Shown: piece by piece, positions 35,870-45,287 of the stretch
Layout of the letters: each line of letters begins with the position of its first letter
Numbering within the stretch: the stretch's first letter is position 1
NCBI GenBank assembly: GCA_008123405.1
Contig: VSSA01000007.1
Span: forward strand, 158,343-222,342
DNA: 64,000 bases
Direction: 5' to 3'
DNA from: Nocardioides sp. BGMRC 2183
GTDB lineage: Bacteria > Actinomycetota > Actinomycetes > Propionibacteriales > Nocardioidaceae
The notes under the pieces: model-generated
What the model was told of the DNA's origin: nothing
Seen by the model: only the letters and a program-made list of their open reading frames with translations
Database searches by the model: none
Program-made: the position numbers and the translations under genes

Positions 35870-37783
35870 ATGTGCGGCATCGCCGGCGCGTATCAGCAGG
35901 CCGACGGCAAGGAGCTCACCGCGAGGATGGTGGAGCGCCTGGCCCACCGTGGCCCCGACGCCTCCGGGATCGTCGAGGTGACCACACCGAGCCTCGCGGT
36001 GCACCTCGGGCACACCCGCCTCTCGATCATCGACCTCACCAGCGCAGCCGACCAGCCCTTCGTGAAGGGCGGCCTCCGGTTGGTCTACAACGGGGAGCTG
36101 TACAACTATCGCGAGCTGCGCCGCCGGCTCGAGGCCCTCGGCGCGCGGTTCGCGACCAACTCCGACACCGAGGTCGTGCTGGAGGCCTGGCGCGCCTGGG
36201 GCGTCGAGGCGTTGACCCGATTCCGCGGCATGTACGCCCTCGCCGTCCAGGAGGAGGAGAGCGGTGCGCTCACGCTCGCCCGGGATCCGCTCGGGATCAA
36301 GCCACTCTTCGTGCACCGCCGTGGCTCCGGGGTGCTCTTCGCCTCCGAGCTGAAGGCGATCGTGGCGGCCGTCGGCTCCGAGCTGCGGGTCGATCCCGCA
36401 GGGATGGTCGCCTCCGCGCTGTACTACTGGCTGCCGGAGCAGTTCGACGCTGTGCACGGCGTGCACAAGGTGCCGGCCGGCACCTGGATGACGGTCCGGC
36501 CCGACGGCAGTGTCGTGGAGGGCCGCCACTGGGACGTCGTCGAGGAGGCCGCGGGGGCCGCGGCTGGGTCACCGCGCGACTTGGGCGCCGTGATCGAGGA
36601 GTCGGTCGCCGCGCACCTGGTGGCCGATGTCCCTGTTGCCGCCTTCCTCAGCGGTGGCCTCGACTCGAGCCTGGTGACGGCACTCGCCCACCGGGCCACC
36701 CCGGACATCGACGCGTTCACCATCGCCTTCCGCTCCCAGGACCAGCGGTTGGAGGCGATGCCGGACGACGCCCACTATGCCCGCAGGATGGCGCGCCACC
36801 TGGGGATCCGGCTCCACGAGATCGAGATCGCCCCCGACGTGGTGGAGCTGCTGCCACGCATGGTGGACATCCTCGACGAGCCGATCGGCGACCCAGCCGC
36901 GATCAACACCCTGCTGATGTGCGAGGCGGCGCGGGAGAGGGGCGTGAAGGTGCTGCTCTCCGGCATGGGGGCCGACGAGCTCTTCGGCGGCTATCGCAAG
37001 CACCTCGCCTGCCTGCTCGGCGGGCACTATCGACGGCTGCCGCGCTCGCTGCGCTCCCGGGTGGTTCGTCCGGCGGTCGACCGACTTCCGGTCGTCGTGG
37101 CAGGCCGCGGGGTGCGGACGGTGCGGTGGGCGCAACGGTTCGTCTCCTTCGCCGAGCTCGAGGAGGAGGAGGCCTTCCGCCGCAGCTACACCCTCTACGA
37201 CCGCGACGAGCTCGGCGCCCTCCTGGCGCCCGACCTCACGCCGGCGCTGGACGGCGTGCTCGCCGGCCACCGCTCGCTCTACCAGGACAACCGCCTGCAG
37301 GATCAGGTGAGCCGGATGTGCCTGGCCGACACGCGGCTGTTCATGCCGGGGTTGAACCTCACCTACTCCGATCGGGCCAGCATGGCCGCCTCGACGGAGG
37401 TGCGGGTGCCGTTCGTCGACGTCGAGGTCTTCCGGGCCGCGTTCTCGCTGCCCGGGACCAGCAAGATCCGCGGGCGCACCCAGAAGGCGGCGTTGAAGGA
37501 CGCTGCGCGAGCCTGGATCCCGGACGAGGTGATCGACCGGCCGAAGGCCTCGTTCGGGGCGCCCCTTCGGGCGTGGGTGGGCAACGACCTGCGCGACCTC
37601 GTCGACGACGTCCTGGTCGACGGGGAGCTGGTCTCCTCGGGCTTCCTGACCCGCGCGCCGCTGACGGCACTGGTGGCCGAGCAGCGCGCCGGGCGACGCG
37701 ATCTGGCCAAGCAGGTGTGGCAGCTGCTGAGCCTGGAGCTGTGGTACCGCAATGCCCGCGCCGACGGCGTCGCCGCGGCGTGA
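35870..37783 (+). CDS. asnB: Asparagine synthase (glutamine-hydrolysing) family protein
   Basis: A 637-residue two-domain enzyme. The N-terminal glutaminase begins at Cys2 (MCGIAGAYQQ), with RLSIIDLTSAADQPF and VYNGELYNYRELR. The synthetase domain has the PP-loop FLSGGLDSSLVTAL and the MGADELFGGYRKHL block. AsnB homologues in surface-polysaccharide loci often form amides on sugar acids rather than free asparagine. With the dehydrogenase at 33206 making a sugar acid, an amidated uronate is plausible (inference). It starts four bases after the GT gene. Confidence 0.92.
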   Translation: MCGIAGAYQQADGKELTARMVERLAHRGPDASGIVEVTTPSLAVHLGHTRLSIIDLTSAADQPFVKGGLRLVYNGELYNYRELRRRLEALGARFATNSDTEVVLEAWRAWGVEALTRFRGMYALAVQEEESGALTLARDPLGIKPLFVHRRGSGVLFASELKAIVAAVGSELRVDPAGMVASALYYWLPEQFDAVHGVHKVPAGTWMTVRPDGSVVEGRHWDVVEEAAGAAAGSPRDLGAVIEESVAAHLVADVPVAAFLSGGLDSSLVTALAHRATPDIDAFTIAFRSQDQRLEAMPDDAHYARRMARHLGIRLHEIEIAPDVVELLPRMVDILDEPIGDPAAINTLLMCEAARERGVKVLLSGMGADELFGGYRKHLACLLGGHYRRLPRSLRSRVVRPAVDRLPVVVAGRGVRTVRWAQRFVSFAELEEEEAFRRSYTLYDRDELGALLAPDLTPALDGVLAGHRSLYQDNRLQDQVSRMCLADTRLFMPGLNLTYSDRASMAASTEVRVPFVDVEVFRAAFSLPGTSKIRGRTQKAALKDAARAWIPDEVIDRPKASFGAPLRAWVGNDLRDLVDDVLVDGELVSSGFLTRAPLTALVAEQRAGRRDLAKQVWQLLSLELWYRNARADGVAAA

Positions 37784-37821
37784 GCGCACATCGAGAACAC
37801 GAACGCTGTGACGGGGGATTC

Positions 37822-39993
37822 ATGAAGCAGGTCGCGCAGAACTATCGATCGGGCGAGCTCGTGGTGCTGGACGCGCCGGTGCCCGCCTGCAAGCCGGGCG
37901 GGGTGCTGATCCGCTCGCTGTTCTCCCTGATCTCGACCGGCACCGAGCTGATGAAGGTCTCGGAGGCCAGGCTCTCCCTGCTCGGGAAGGCGAAGGCGCG
38001 CCCCGATCAGGTGCGGAAGCTGGCCGAGTCCGTGGCGCAGAGCGGGCCGTTGGCGACGTACCAGAAGGCGATGAACCGCCTCGACAGCTACACCCCACTC
38101 GGGTACTCGCTGTGCGGAGTGGTGGTCGAGGTGGGGGCGGGTGCGGAGGGCGACTTCGCGGTGGGCGACCTGGTGGCCGCGGCCGGCAACGAGTTCGCCC
38201 TGCACGCGGAGTGCAACTGGGTGCCGACGAACCTGTGTGTCCGGGTGCCCGACGGCGTCGCGCCCGAACACGCGGCGTTCGCCACCGTGGGCGCCATCGC
38301 CCTGCAAGGGGTGCGCCGCGCGGAGGTGCAGCTCGGTGAGTCGGCCTGCGTGATCGGACTGGGGCTGGTCGGCCAGCTCGTCGTCCGGCTGCTGGTGGCG
38401 GCGGGCGTGCGGGTCGTCGGGGTGGACACGGTGCCGGACCGATGCCGACTCGCGGAGAAGGCAGGAGCGACGCTCTGCGCGGCTCCGGATCCCGACGGGC
38501 TCGCGCAGCTGGAGGCGGTGCTCACCGAGGACCCCTCCAGCCCCGGCGCGGATCACGTGCTGCTGACCGCCGGCGGCGCCTCGAACGGGCCGGTCGAGGT
38601 CGCGGCTCGGCTCGCGCGCGACCGGGCGCGCGTGGTCGACATCGGCAAGACGCGCCTCGATCTGCCGTGGAACGACTACTACGAGAAGGAGCTCGACGTC
38701 CGGTTCTCGCGCTCCTACGGACCGGGACGGTACGACGACCGCTACGAGCTCGACGGCATCGACTACCCGTCCGGGTACGTGCGCTGGACCGAGCGCCGCA
38801 ACCTGGCCTGCTTCCTGGAGCTGATCGAGACCGACCAGATCGAGGTCGGTTCGCTGGTGTCAGGGATCCACCCGATCGCCGACGCGACCACGATCTACGA
38901 GCAGCTGCGGACCGGAGAGGCCAGCGGAGTCGGTTTCCTGCTCGAGTACCCCTCCGACCCGGAACCGCCGGCCACGTCCGCGCGGGTCGTGCACCGCTCG
39001 TCGGTCCGGGCGGCCACGCCGGTCGGTACCTCGCGACCCGTCCGGGTCGGCTTCGTCGGTGCGGGCAACTACGCCAGCAGCATGCTCCTGCCCCATCTGG
39101 CCAGGAGCGCCGAGGTCGACCTGGTCTCCGTCGCGACCACCCGTTCGCTCTCGGCGGTCAACGCACAGCGGAAGTTCGGGTTCGCGACCGCCACCACCGA
39201 GACCGAGATGGTGCTCTCCGATCCGGCGGTCGACCTCGTCTTCGTGGTCACCCGGCACCACTCCCACGCCGACCTGGTCTGTCGGGCGCTCGAGCATGGC
39301 AAGGCGGTCTTCGTGGAGAAGCCGCTGGCGTTGAGCCTCGACCAGCTCGACCGCGTGCGCGCGACCATCGCGCGCACCGGCAACGACAGGGTGATGGTCG
39401 GCTTCAACCGACGGTTCGCTCCGCTCTTCACCGACCTGCGCCAGCGGTTCGGCGTCGGTGCGGGGCCGGTCAGCGCCCGCTACCTGGTCAACGCGGGCCA
39501 GCTGGACGCGGGCAGCTGGTACCTCGACAGCAGCCTCGAGGGGTCCCGGTTCCTGGGCGAGGGGGGACATTTCATCGACGCCCTCGTCGCCTGGACCGAC
39601 AGTGTGCCGACGGAGGTCTGCGCGCGGCAGACCGCCGACGGCGGCGCGATCCACGCCACGATCCGGTTCGCCGACGGTTCGCTCGGGGACCTCACCTACG
39701 CCACCGACGGTCACCCGAAGTTCCCGAAGGAGACCCTCGACGTCTCCGGCGGCGGCCGCAGCGCGCGGTTGGACAACTTCTCCCGGGCCACCGTGTGGAG
39801 TCGTGGCGGCAAGCACGTCACGCGAGCACTCACCGGCCAGGACAAGGGGCAGTCGACGCAGCTCGAGCGGCTCGTCGCGGCTGTCCGCGACGGTGCGTCG
39901 ATGCCGATCCCGCTGGATCAGCTGCTGGTCACCACTCGCGCCACCATCGCCGTACCCGAGGCTCTGGCGTCCGGGGAGCCGGTGGCGCTGTGA
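37822..39993 (+). CDS. Bi-domain oxidoreductase: zinc-less alcohol dehydrogenase plus Gfo/Idh/MocA
   Basis: A 723-residue fusion. The N-terminal half resembles zinc-type medium-chain dehydrogenases (PLGYSLCGVVVEVGAGAEG) with the cofactor site ACVIGLGLVGQLVVRLL. The classic catalytic Zn Cys/His ligands are not evident, so it may act without zinc. The C-terminal half is Gfo/Idh/MocA: RVGFVGAGNYASSMLLPHLA and FVEKPLALSLDQ, with catalytic Lys in E-K-P. Such bi-domain proteins recur next to heparinase-like proteins in EPS loci. Two redox centres on one chain suggest a two-step oxidation/reduction of a sugar. It overlaps the next gene by GTGA. Confidence 0.88.
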   Translation: MKQVAQNYRSGELVVLDAPVPACKPGGVLIRSLFSLISTGTELMKVSEARLSLLGKAKARPDQVRKLAESVAQSGPLATYQKAMNRLDSYTPLGYSLCGVVVEVGAGAEGDFAVGDLVAAAGNEFALHAECNWVPTNLCVRVPDGVAPEHAAFATVGAIALQGVRRAEVQLGESACVIGLGLVGQLVVRLLVAAGVRVVGVDTVPDRCRLAEKAGATLCAAPDPDGLAQLEAVLTEDPSSPGADHVLLTAGGASNGPVEVAARLARDRARVVDIGKTRLDLPWNDYYEKELDVRFSRSYGPGRYDDRYELDGIDYPSGYVRWTERRNLACFLELIETDQIEVGSLVSGIHPIADATTIYEQLRTGEASGVGFLLEYPSDPEPPATSARVVHRSSVRAATPVGTSRPVRVGFVGAGNYASSMLLPHLARSAEVDLVSVATTRSLSAVNAQRKFGFATATTETEMVLSDPAVDLVFVVTRHHSHADLVCRALEHGKAVFVEKPLALSLDQLDRVRATIARTGNDRVMVGFNRRFAPLFTDLRQRFGVGAGPVSARYLVNAGQLDAGSWYLDSSLEGSRFLGEGGHFIDALVAWTDSVPTEVCARQTADGGAIHATIRFADGSLGDLTYATDGHPKFPKETLDVSGGGRSARLDNFSRATVWSRGGKHVTRALTGQDKGQSTQLERLVAAVRDGASMPIPLDQLLVTTRATIAVPEALASGEPVAL

Positions 39994-42014
39994 GTCGTTC
40001 GCTGACGTGGTATGCCCGCCGACTCCGCGTGATGAGTCCGGCGGAGATGGCCGCGCGCGGCAGGGACAAGGCGAGGCAGTGGGCGTGGACGCCCCGGCAG
40101 GTCGCGCCGGGGGAGCCGATCGCGACGCCGCCCGGACTGCTCGGGCCGAGCACGTTCACCAGCCCCCTTCCGGACCACGTCCGCGAGGAGGTGCCTGCTG
40201 CAGCGGCTGCCGCGGTCGTGGCCACGGCCGACGCGCTGATGGCGGGCACCGGGGAGCTGCTCGGGACGGTGCGCAGCGACCTGGTGGCGCCGGACTGGTT
40301 CCATGACCCGGTCACCGGTCGTCGGGCTCCTGCCAGCGAGTTCGCGTTCCGGATCGACCACCGCGACGAGGACGTGACCGGCAACGTGAAGGCGGTGTGG
40401 GAGCTCTCGCGGCACCACCACCTCTCGCTCCTGGCCACTGCCTACTGGCTCACCCACGACGAGCGCTACGCCGAGCGGGTCGACCAGCAGCTCCGCTCCT
40501 GGTGGGGCGCCAACCCGTTCCTGTCCGGGATCCACTGGACCAGCGGGATCGAGCTGGGGGTCCGGCTGATCAGCTGGGCATGGATCCGCCGCCTGCTGCA
40601 CGACTGGCCGAAGGTCGCCGATCTCTTCGAGACGAACCAGGTGGCCCTCGCCCAGATCGCGTGGCACCAGCAGTACCTCGCGGCATTTCGCAGCAACGGC
40701 TCCTCGGCCAACAACCACCTGATCCTCGAAGCTGCGGGGCGTGTGGTCGGCGCCTGCGCCTTCCCCTGGTTCGCCGAGAGCGACCGGTGGCGGGCAGACG
40801 CGATCGCGCAGTTCGAGCGCGCCTATCGGGACAACACCTTCGCCAGCGGCGTCAACCGGGAGCTCGCCACTGACTATCACCGCTTCGTCGTCGAGACCGC
40901 GGCACTGGTCGGGGCCGAGGCAGCGGCCGCCGGCACTCGGCTCTCCGAGCAGACCTGGGCATTGGTGGCCGCGTCGTTCGACGCGGCGGCCGCGCTGCCC
41001 GATGCCACGCTGGGTCCGCCACGACAGGGTGACGGCGACGAGGGGCGGGCGCTGCTCGTCGATGCGCCGACCCTGACGCCGTGGGCAGGCATGCTCGATC
41101 TCGGACGACACACGGTCGGACCGCTGGCGTGGTGGCCCCCGACCAGCGGCAGCGTGCTCGGCCCGATGGTGGGCGCGCTGGCCGGGGGAGCCCGTACGGC
41201 GTCGGCCCGCCCGTCGACGCGACCGTCGTGCTTCCCGGATGCGGGCATCGCGATCCTGCGCTCGGCGCCCGGCGACGGCCCGGAGATCTGGTGCCGCTGC
41301 GACGGAGGACCGCACGGCTTCCTCTCCATCGCCGCCCACGGCCACGCCGACGCGCTGTCGGTGGAGGTCCGCTACGACGGCGTCGAGATCCTGGTCGACC
41401 CGGGGACCTACTGCTACCACGGCGAGCCGGAGTGGCGCAGCTACTTCCGGTCCACCCGGGCGCACAACACGATCGAGGTCGACCGGCTCGACCAGTCGGT
41501 CGAGGGGGGTCCGTTCCTGTGGAGCACCCAGGCGGTGACGGTCGTGGATCAGGTGGAGACCGACGACGCCGCTCGCCAGTTCTGGGCGGCGCACCACGAT
41601 GGCTACGCCCGTCTCCAGGACCCGGTCGGCCACCGGCGCAGCGTCTCCCTCGACAGCCGAGAACGTCGAGTGTCGATCCTCGATCGTCTCTCCAGCACCG
41701 GTCGCCACGAGGTGGCGCTGAGCTTCCACCTCGGGCCTCTGGTCGAGGCGCGCCTGGACGACGGTGTCGCGCAGCTCTCCTGGCCCGGTCGGCACGGCAT
41801 CGAGCGGGCGCGTCTCGAGCTCCCCGACGAGCTGGAGTGGTCCACCCATCGCGGAGAGGTCGACCCGCCGCGCGGGTGGTACTCGCCGCGGTTCGGCGAA
41901 CGCGTGCCGACCACGACGATCCTGGGACGCGGCGTCATCGGCCGTACGGCGAGCCTCGGCTCCGGTCTCCAGTTCACCCCAGACCATCCGGGTGCAGGGG
42001 GCCACCATGGCTGA
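39990..42014 (+). CDS. Heparinase II/III-like protein
   Basis: A 674-residue protein. The N-terminal alpha/alpha barrel (about residues 110-330) includes GIELGVRLISWAW and SANNHLILEAAG. The C-terminal beta-sandwich begins near FLSIAAHGHADALSVEV, the family motif with a catalytic His, followed by LVDPGTYCYHG and STRAHNTIEVD. No signal peptide is present, which is usual for this EPS-locus subtype, so it may not be a secreted lyase. It follows the bi-domain oxidoreductase, a typical pairing. The GTG start overlaps the previous stop. Confidence 0.88.
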   Translation: MSRSLTWYARRLRVMSPAEMAARGRDKARQWAWTPRQVAPGEPIATPPGLLGPSTFTSPLPDHVREEVPAAAAAAVVATADALMAGTGELLGTVRSDLVAPDWFHDPVTGRRAPASEFAFRIDHRDEDVTGNVKAVWELSRHHHLSLLATAYWLTHDERYAERVDQQLRSWWGANPFLSGIHWTSGIELGVRLISWAWIRRLLHDWPKVADLFETNQVALAQIAWHQQYLAAFRSNGSSANNHLILEAAGRVVGACAFPWFAESDRWRADAIAQFERAYRDNTFASGVNRELATDYHRFVVETAALVGAEAAAAGTRLSEQTWALVAASFDAAAALPDATLGPPRQGDGDEGRALLVDAPTLTPWAGMLDLGRHTVGPLAWWPPTSGSVLGPMVGALAGGARTASARPSTRPSCFPDAGIAILRSAPGDGPEIWCRCDGGPHGFLSIAAHGHADALSVEVRYDGVEILVDPGTYCYHGEPEWRSYFRSTRAHNTIEVDRLDQSVEGGPFLWSTQAVTVVDQVETDDAARQFWAAHHDGYARLQDPVGHRRSVSLDSRERRVSILDRLSSTGRHEVALSFHLGPLVEARLDDGVAQLSWPGRHGIERARLELPDELEWSTHRGEVDPPRGWYSPRFGERVPTTTILGRGVIGRTASLGSGLQFTPDHPGAGGHHG

Positions 42015-43620
42015 GCAGGCACTCGACGTCCGCGCGACGCTGACACTGCTGCGCCGACACCGCTTCCTCGTCGTGGCGGTGATCCTGGTAGGCGCGCTCG
42101 CCGGCGTCGCCCTCGCCTACCTCCGGCCGCCGCTCTACTCCAGCGTCAGCATGGTGCTGCTGCCCTCCGGCACGGAGCCGAACGGGGAACCGGTGGTGCG
42201 GGACCCGTCGACCGAGACCCGGATCGCCTCCAGCGACGTGGTGCTCGGTCCTGCCGGCGAGCAGCTGGAGCCCTCGCTCACGGCCGCCGAGGTGCGCAGA
42301 CACGTGCGGATCGACGCCTCCACCAACGACGTGCTCACTATCGAGGCATCGGCGTCCTCACCGGAGCTGGCCGAGGACCTCGCGGCGGCGGTGGCCCAGG
42401 CCGAGATCGCCTATGTCGCCGCAGCGGCGACCAAGGTCGACGCTGCCGGCGCGGCGGTCCTGGAGGAGCGACGGGAGACGCTGCAGCAGAGTCTGAAGTC
42501 GGTGAACGCCGAGATCGCCCGGACCACGCAGGTGCGCGACGAGGCCGGACCTGACTCCCCGGAGCGCAAGTCAGCCAACATCGCGCTCGCCCAGCTCACC
42601 GCGCAGCAGGCCGATCTGCTCCTCCAGATCGACAAGCTCAGCGATCAGCAGCGGGAGGGGACGTCGGGGGACGCGACCGCGACCGCCACGGAGATCCAGG
42701 CCGCGTCGCCGGCGACACGGCCGAAGGCCACGGTGCACTATGCGCTCCATGCGGCTGGCGGCGCCGGCGCGGCGCTCGTCCTGATGATCCTGCTGATGTC
42801 GATGGTGATGCGGAAGGACCGGCGGCTGCGCCTGCGCGACGAGATCGCCGACGCCGTCGGGAGCCCGGTGCTCGCCTCGGTCCGCAGTCAGGCGCAGCGT
42901 TCGGTCGCCGGGTGGACGAATCTGATGCAGTCCTACGAGCCGTCGACCGTGGATGCGTGGGCACTGCGCCTGACACTTCGCCAGCTCTTCCCGCATCTGG
43001 CCGACGGAAAGGCACGGGGCAGGGGCGAGGATCACGCGCACCGGACGCCGGCGAGTGTGACAGTGGTGTCGCTGGCCAACGACAGCCGTGCGCTCGCGGT
43101 CGCCCCGCAGCTCGCGTCGTACGCCGCGGCCAGCGGGCTGCGCACCCGGTTGGTGGCGGCCCAACGTCACGAGTCCGCTGCCTCGCTGTGGGCTGCCTGC
43201 CACCGCGACCCGGGGCAGGAGGAGGTGCGACCCGGGCTGCTGGTCGAGACCAGCGGCGCCGACGCGACGACCGTCGATCTCACTGTCGTGATGGTGGTGA
43301 TCGACCGGCGCAAGCCAGAGCTGGTGACGCCGCTCCAGACCGACGTGACCCTCGTCTGCCTCTCACCCGGGGACGCGACGGCCGACGACCTCGCTCGCGT
43401 GGCAGTCGTCGTCGACGACGCCGGCCGTCGACTCTCCGGTGTGATCGTGGCCAACCCGGACAGCCTGGATCCGACGTCGGGACGTCTGCTGCAGACCGAT
43501 CGGGTCGGGCAGGCGTCGCTGCCCACCCATCTCACCGGCGCGCCGACGATCCGATCGGTCGGGCCGGCGGGCGGTCACGGCGGCGAGCAGGACCTGCCGC
43601 GGGCTCGGGACAACCGATGA
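42007..43620 (+). CDS. Wzz-type chain-length protein with degenerate tyrosine-kinase-like domain (1)
   Basis: A 537-residue membrane protein. Two transmembrane helices (near residues 20-38 and 240-262) flank a coiled-coil periplasmic domain, the Wzz pattern, with a Pro near the second helix. The cytosolic C-terminal domain resembles BY-kinases (VTVVSLANDSRALAVAPQLA) but the Walker A Gly-Lys-Ser/Thr is missing, and no terminal Tyr cluster is present. It probably sets polymer length through the coiled-coil part only. It starts at ATG 42007, eight bases inside the heparinase gene. Confidence 0.82.
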   Translation: MAEQALDVRATLTLLRRHRFLVVAVILVGALAGVALAYLRPPLYSSVSMVLLPSGTEPNGEPVVRDPSTETRIASSDVVLGPAGEQLEPSLTAAEVRRHVRIDASTNDVLTIEASASSPELAEDLAAAVAQAEIAYVAAAATKVDAAGAAVLEERRETLQQSLKSVNAEIARTTQVRDEAGPDSPERKSANIALAQLTAQQADLLLQIDKLSDQQREGTSGDATATATEIQAASPATRPKATVHYALHAAGGAGAALVLMILLMSMVMRKDRRLRLRDEIADAVGSPVLASVRSQAQRSVAGWTNLMQSYEPSTVDAWALRLTLRQLFPHLADGKARGRGEDHAHRTPASVTVVSLANDSRALAVAPQLASYAAASGLRTRLVAAQRHESAASLWAACHRDPGQEEVRPGLLVETSGADATTVDLTVVMVVIDRRKPELVTPLQTDVTLVCLSPGDATADDLARVAVVVDDAGRRLSGVIVANPDSLDPTSGRLLQTDRVGQASLPTHLTGAPTIRSVGPAGGHGGEQDLPRARDNR

Positions 43621-45287
43621 TCCGGTCCACCTGGCAACTCGACGAGACGGAGGCGGACGAGCCGACCGGCGCGCCTCCCACGCCGCTGGCGAGCCTGCAC
43701 TTCCTGCGTACGACGCTGCGTCGACGGTGGCGCCTGTGGGTGGGTCTGGCTGTCGCCGGCATGGTGCTCGGCGCGGTCGGCGCGGCAGCGCTGCCCTCGC
43801 CGAGCAGAAGCGAGTTCACCCTGATCCTGGCGCATCCGGCGGGAGCGGATCCGGCCCAGGAGATGGCGACCGACATCAGTCTGCTGCGGACGCGCTCGGT
43901 GGCGGAGAACGTCATCGAGCGCCTCGACCTGGACATGACCCCCGATCAGCTCCAAGCCGCCGTCACTCTCGAGCAGGTGTCGTCGACGGTCCTGATCGTC
44001 ACGGTGGCCGCGTCCGAGGCCGGCGCGGCGAACGATCTCGCGGAGTCGTTCGCGACCGGTTTCCTGGAGTTCCGGTCCGCGCAGATGGAACAACAGTCCG
44101 AGGCACTCGCGAGCGGCTACGGCGACCGGATCGAGGAGTTGGAGGCGGAGGTCATCGCGCTCACCGACCGCTACCGGAAGGTCGACGAGAGCAACGCCGG
44201 CGGGCAGGCCGCTGCATCCGACCTGCTGACCAGGCGGTCGCAGGTCTCGGCCGAGATCGACACGCTGCAGCAGACCGTCGAGCAGAGCACCATCGAGACC
44301 GCATCCCTGGCCGCGGCCAGCAAGGTGCTCGACCCACCCAGCGCCGTTGCGGACGCAACGACGCGCCGGGTGGTGCTGGCGGCCGCGTCCGGCGCGATCG
44401 GCGGGCTGGCGATCGGGATCGGGATCGTCTTCATCACTGCCCTCACCTCGGACAAGCTGCGTCGCCGTGAGGACGTCGCACTCGCTCTCGGGGTCCCGGT
44501 GCGGTTCAGTGTGCCGCGCCAGCGCCGTCGCCTCCGTCTGCCCGGCCGGCGTGCTGCCCCGAGGCCCGCGCACCAGCTCCTCGGTCGAGAGATCGCCGCT
44601 GCCTACGCCGACCGGCAGACCGGTCCGCGGCGGCTGGTGGTCGGTGCTGTCGACAATCTCGATGACTGTGAGCCGGTCACCGCCGCGCTCGTCGCGGCGC
44701 TCGTCCGCGGCGGATCGTCGGTCTTCGTCGCCGACGTGAGCTCTCGGGGGCTGCTCGAGCGGTCGCTCGGACCGGCACTCGCCGACGGAGCGTCGGGGCC
44801 GATCGCGGCGCCGACCGTGATCCGGCCCGAGGAGGCGGGGCTGGCACGTGGCCCACGCTCGACCCTGGCGGGCAGCTCACCAGGCGCTGGTACGTCGTCG
44901 GGGAAGGCAGCCGGGAAGGCAGCCGGGAAGGCAGCGGGGAAGGCAGCGGGGAAGGCCAGCGGATCGGGCGCGTCGTCGGAGACGTCGTCGGAGGTCGCCG
45001 ACACCGAAGCCGCGTGGCGAGCCGCGGACGTCGTGGTCGTCCTGGTCGACATCGATCCCGGAGCCGGCATCGACCAGGTCGCCACCTGGGCCGATGAGGT
45101 GATCCCGGTGGTCACTGCCGGCCGGTCCAGCGCCGAGCGCCTCCGGACGACGGTCGAGCTGATCCGATCCGGCGGGTTGGAGATCCCGTTCGCAGTGATG
45201 GTCGACGCCGACCAGATCGACGAGAGCCTCGGCCGCCTGGAGGAGACCGACACCTCCACTCACCGTGAGCAGAGGAGCGTGCTGTGA
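43617..45287 (+). CDS. Wzz-type chain-length protein with degenerate tyrosine-kinase-like domain (2)
   Basis: A 556-residue paralogue of the previous protein. The N-terminal Wzz region has transmembrane segments WVGLAVAGMVLGAVGAAAL and IGGLAIGIGIVFITAL. The C-terminal Rossmann-like domain (LVVGAVDNLDDCEPVTAAL and VVVVLVDIDPGAGIDQVA) again lacks Walker A and terminal tyrosines. A Lys/Ala-rich insert made by five 12-bp repeats (44901-44960) interrupts it. It is coupled to the first copy by ATGA. Together they may form a hetero-oligomeric copolymerase (inference). Confidence 0.8.
   Translation: MIRSTWQLDETEADEPTGAPPTPLASLHFLRTTLRRRWRLWVGLAVAGMVLGAVGAAALPSPSRSEFTLILAHPAGADPAQEMATDISLLRTRSVAENVIERLDLDMTPDQLQAAVTLEQVSSTVLIVTVAASEAGAANDLAESFATGFLEFRSAQMEQQSEALASGYGDRIEELEAEVIALTDRYRKVDESNAGGQAAASDLLTRRSQVSAEIDTLQQTVEQSTIETASLAAASKVLDPPSAVADATTRRVVLAAASGAIGGLAIGIGIVFITALTSDKLRRREDVALALGVPVRFSVPRQRRRLRLPGRRAAPRPAHQLLGREIAAAYADRQTGPRRLVVGAVDNLDDCEPVTAALVAALVRGGSSVFVADVSSRGLLERSLGPALADGASGPIAAPTVIRPEEAGLARGPRSTLAGSSPGAGTSSGKAAGKAAGKAAGKAAGKASGSGASSETSSEVADTEAAWRAADVVVVLVDIDPGAGIDQVATWADEVIPVVTAGRSSAERLRTTVELIRSGGLEIPFAVMVDADQIDESLGRLEETDTSTHREQRSVL
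44901..44960 (+). repeat. Five tandem 12-bp units encoding G-K-A-A repeats
   Basis: Four units of GGGAAGGCAGCC/G (44901-44912, 44913-44924, 44925-44936, 44937-44948) and a degenerate fifth (44949-44960). In frame they encode Gly-Lys-Ala-Ala. The tract is in the loop between two parts of the kinase-like domain and is prone to copy-number change by slippage. It could be a length-variable hinge. Confidence 0.85.

Noticed and set aside
35872-37821. Upstream extension of the bi-domain oxidoreductase frame across asnB
   Set aside because: The frame stays open by GC bias only; ATG 37822 has a ribosome site and matches the family N-terminus, and asnB uses another frame.
44901-44960. 12-bp repeats as a frameshift or phase-variation switch
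   Set aside because: The unit length is a multiple of three, so copy changes keep the frame; only length variation is possible.
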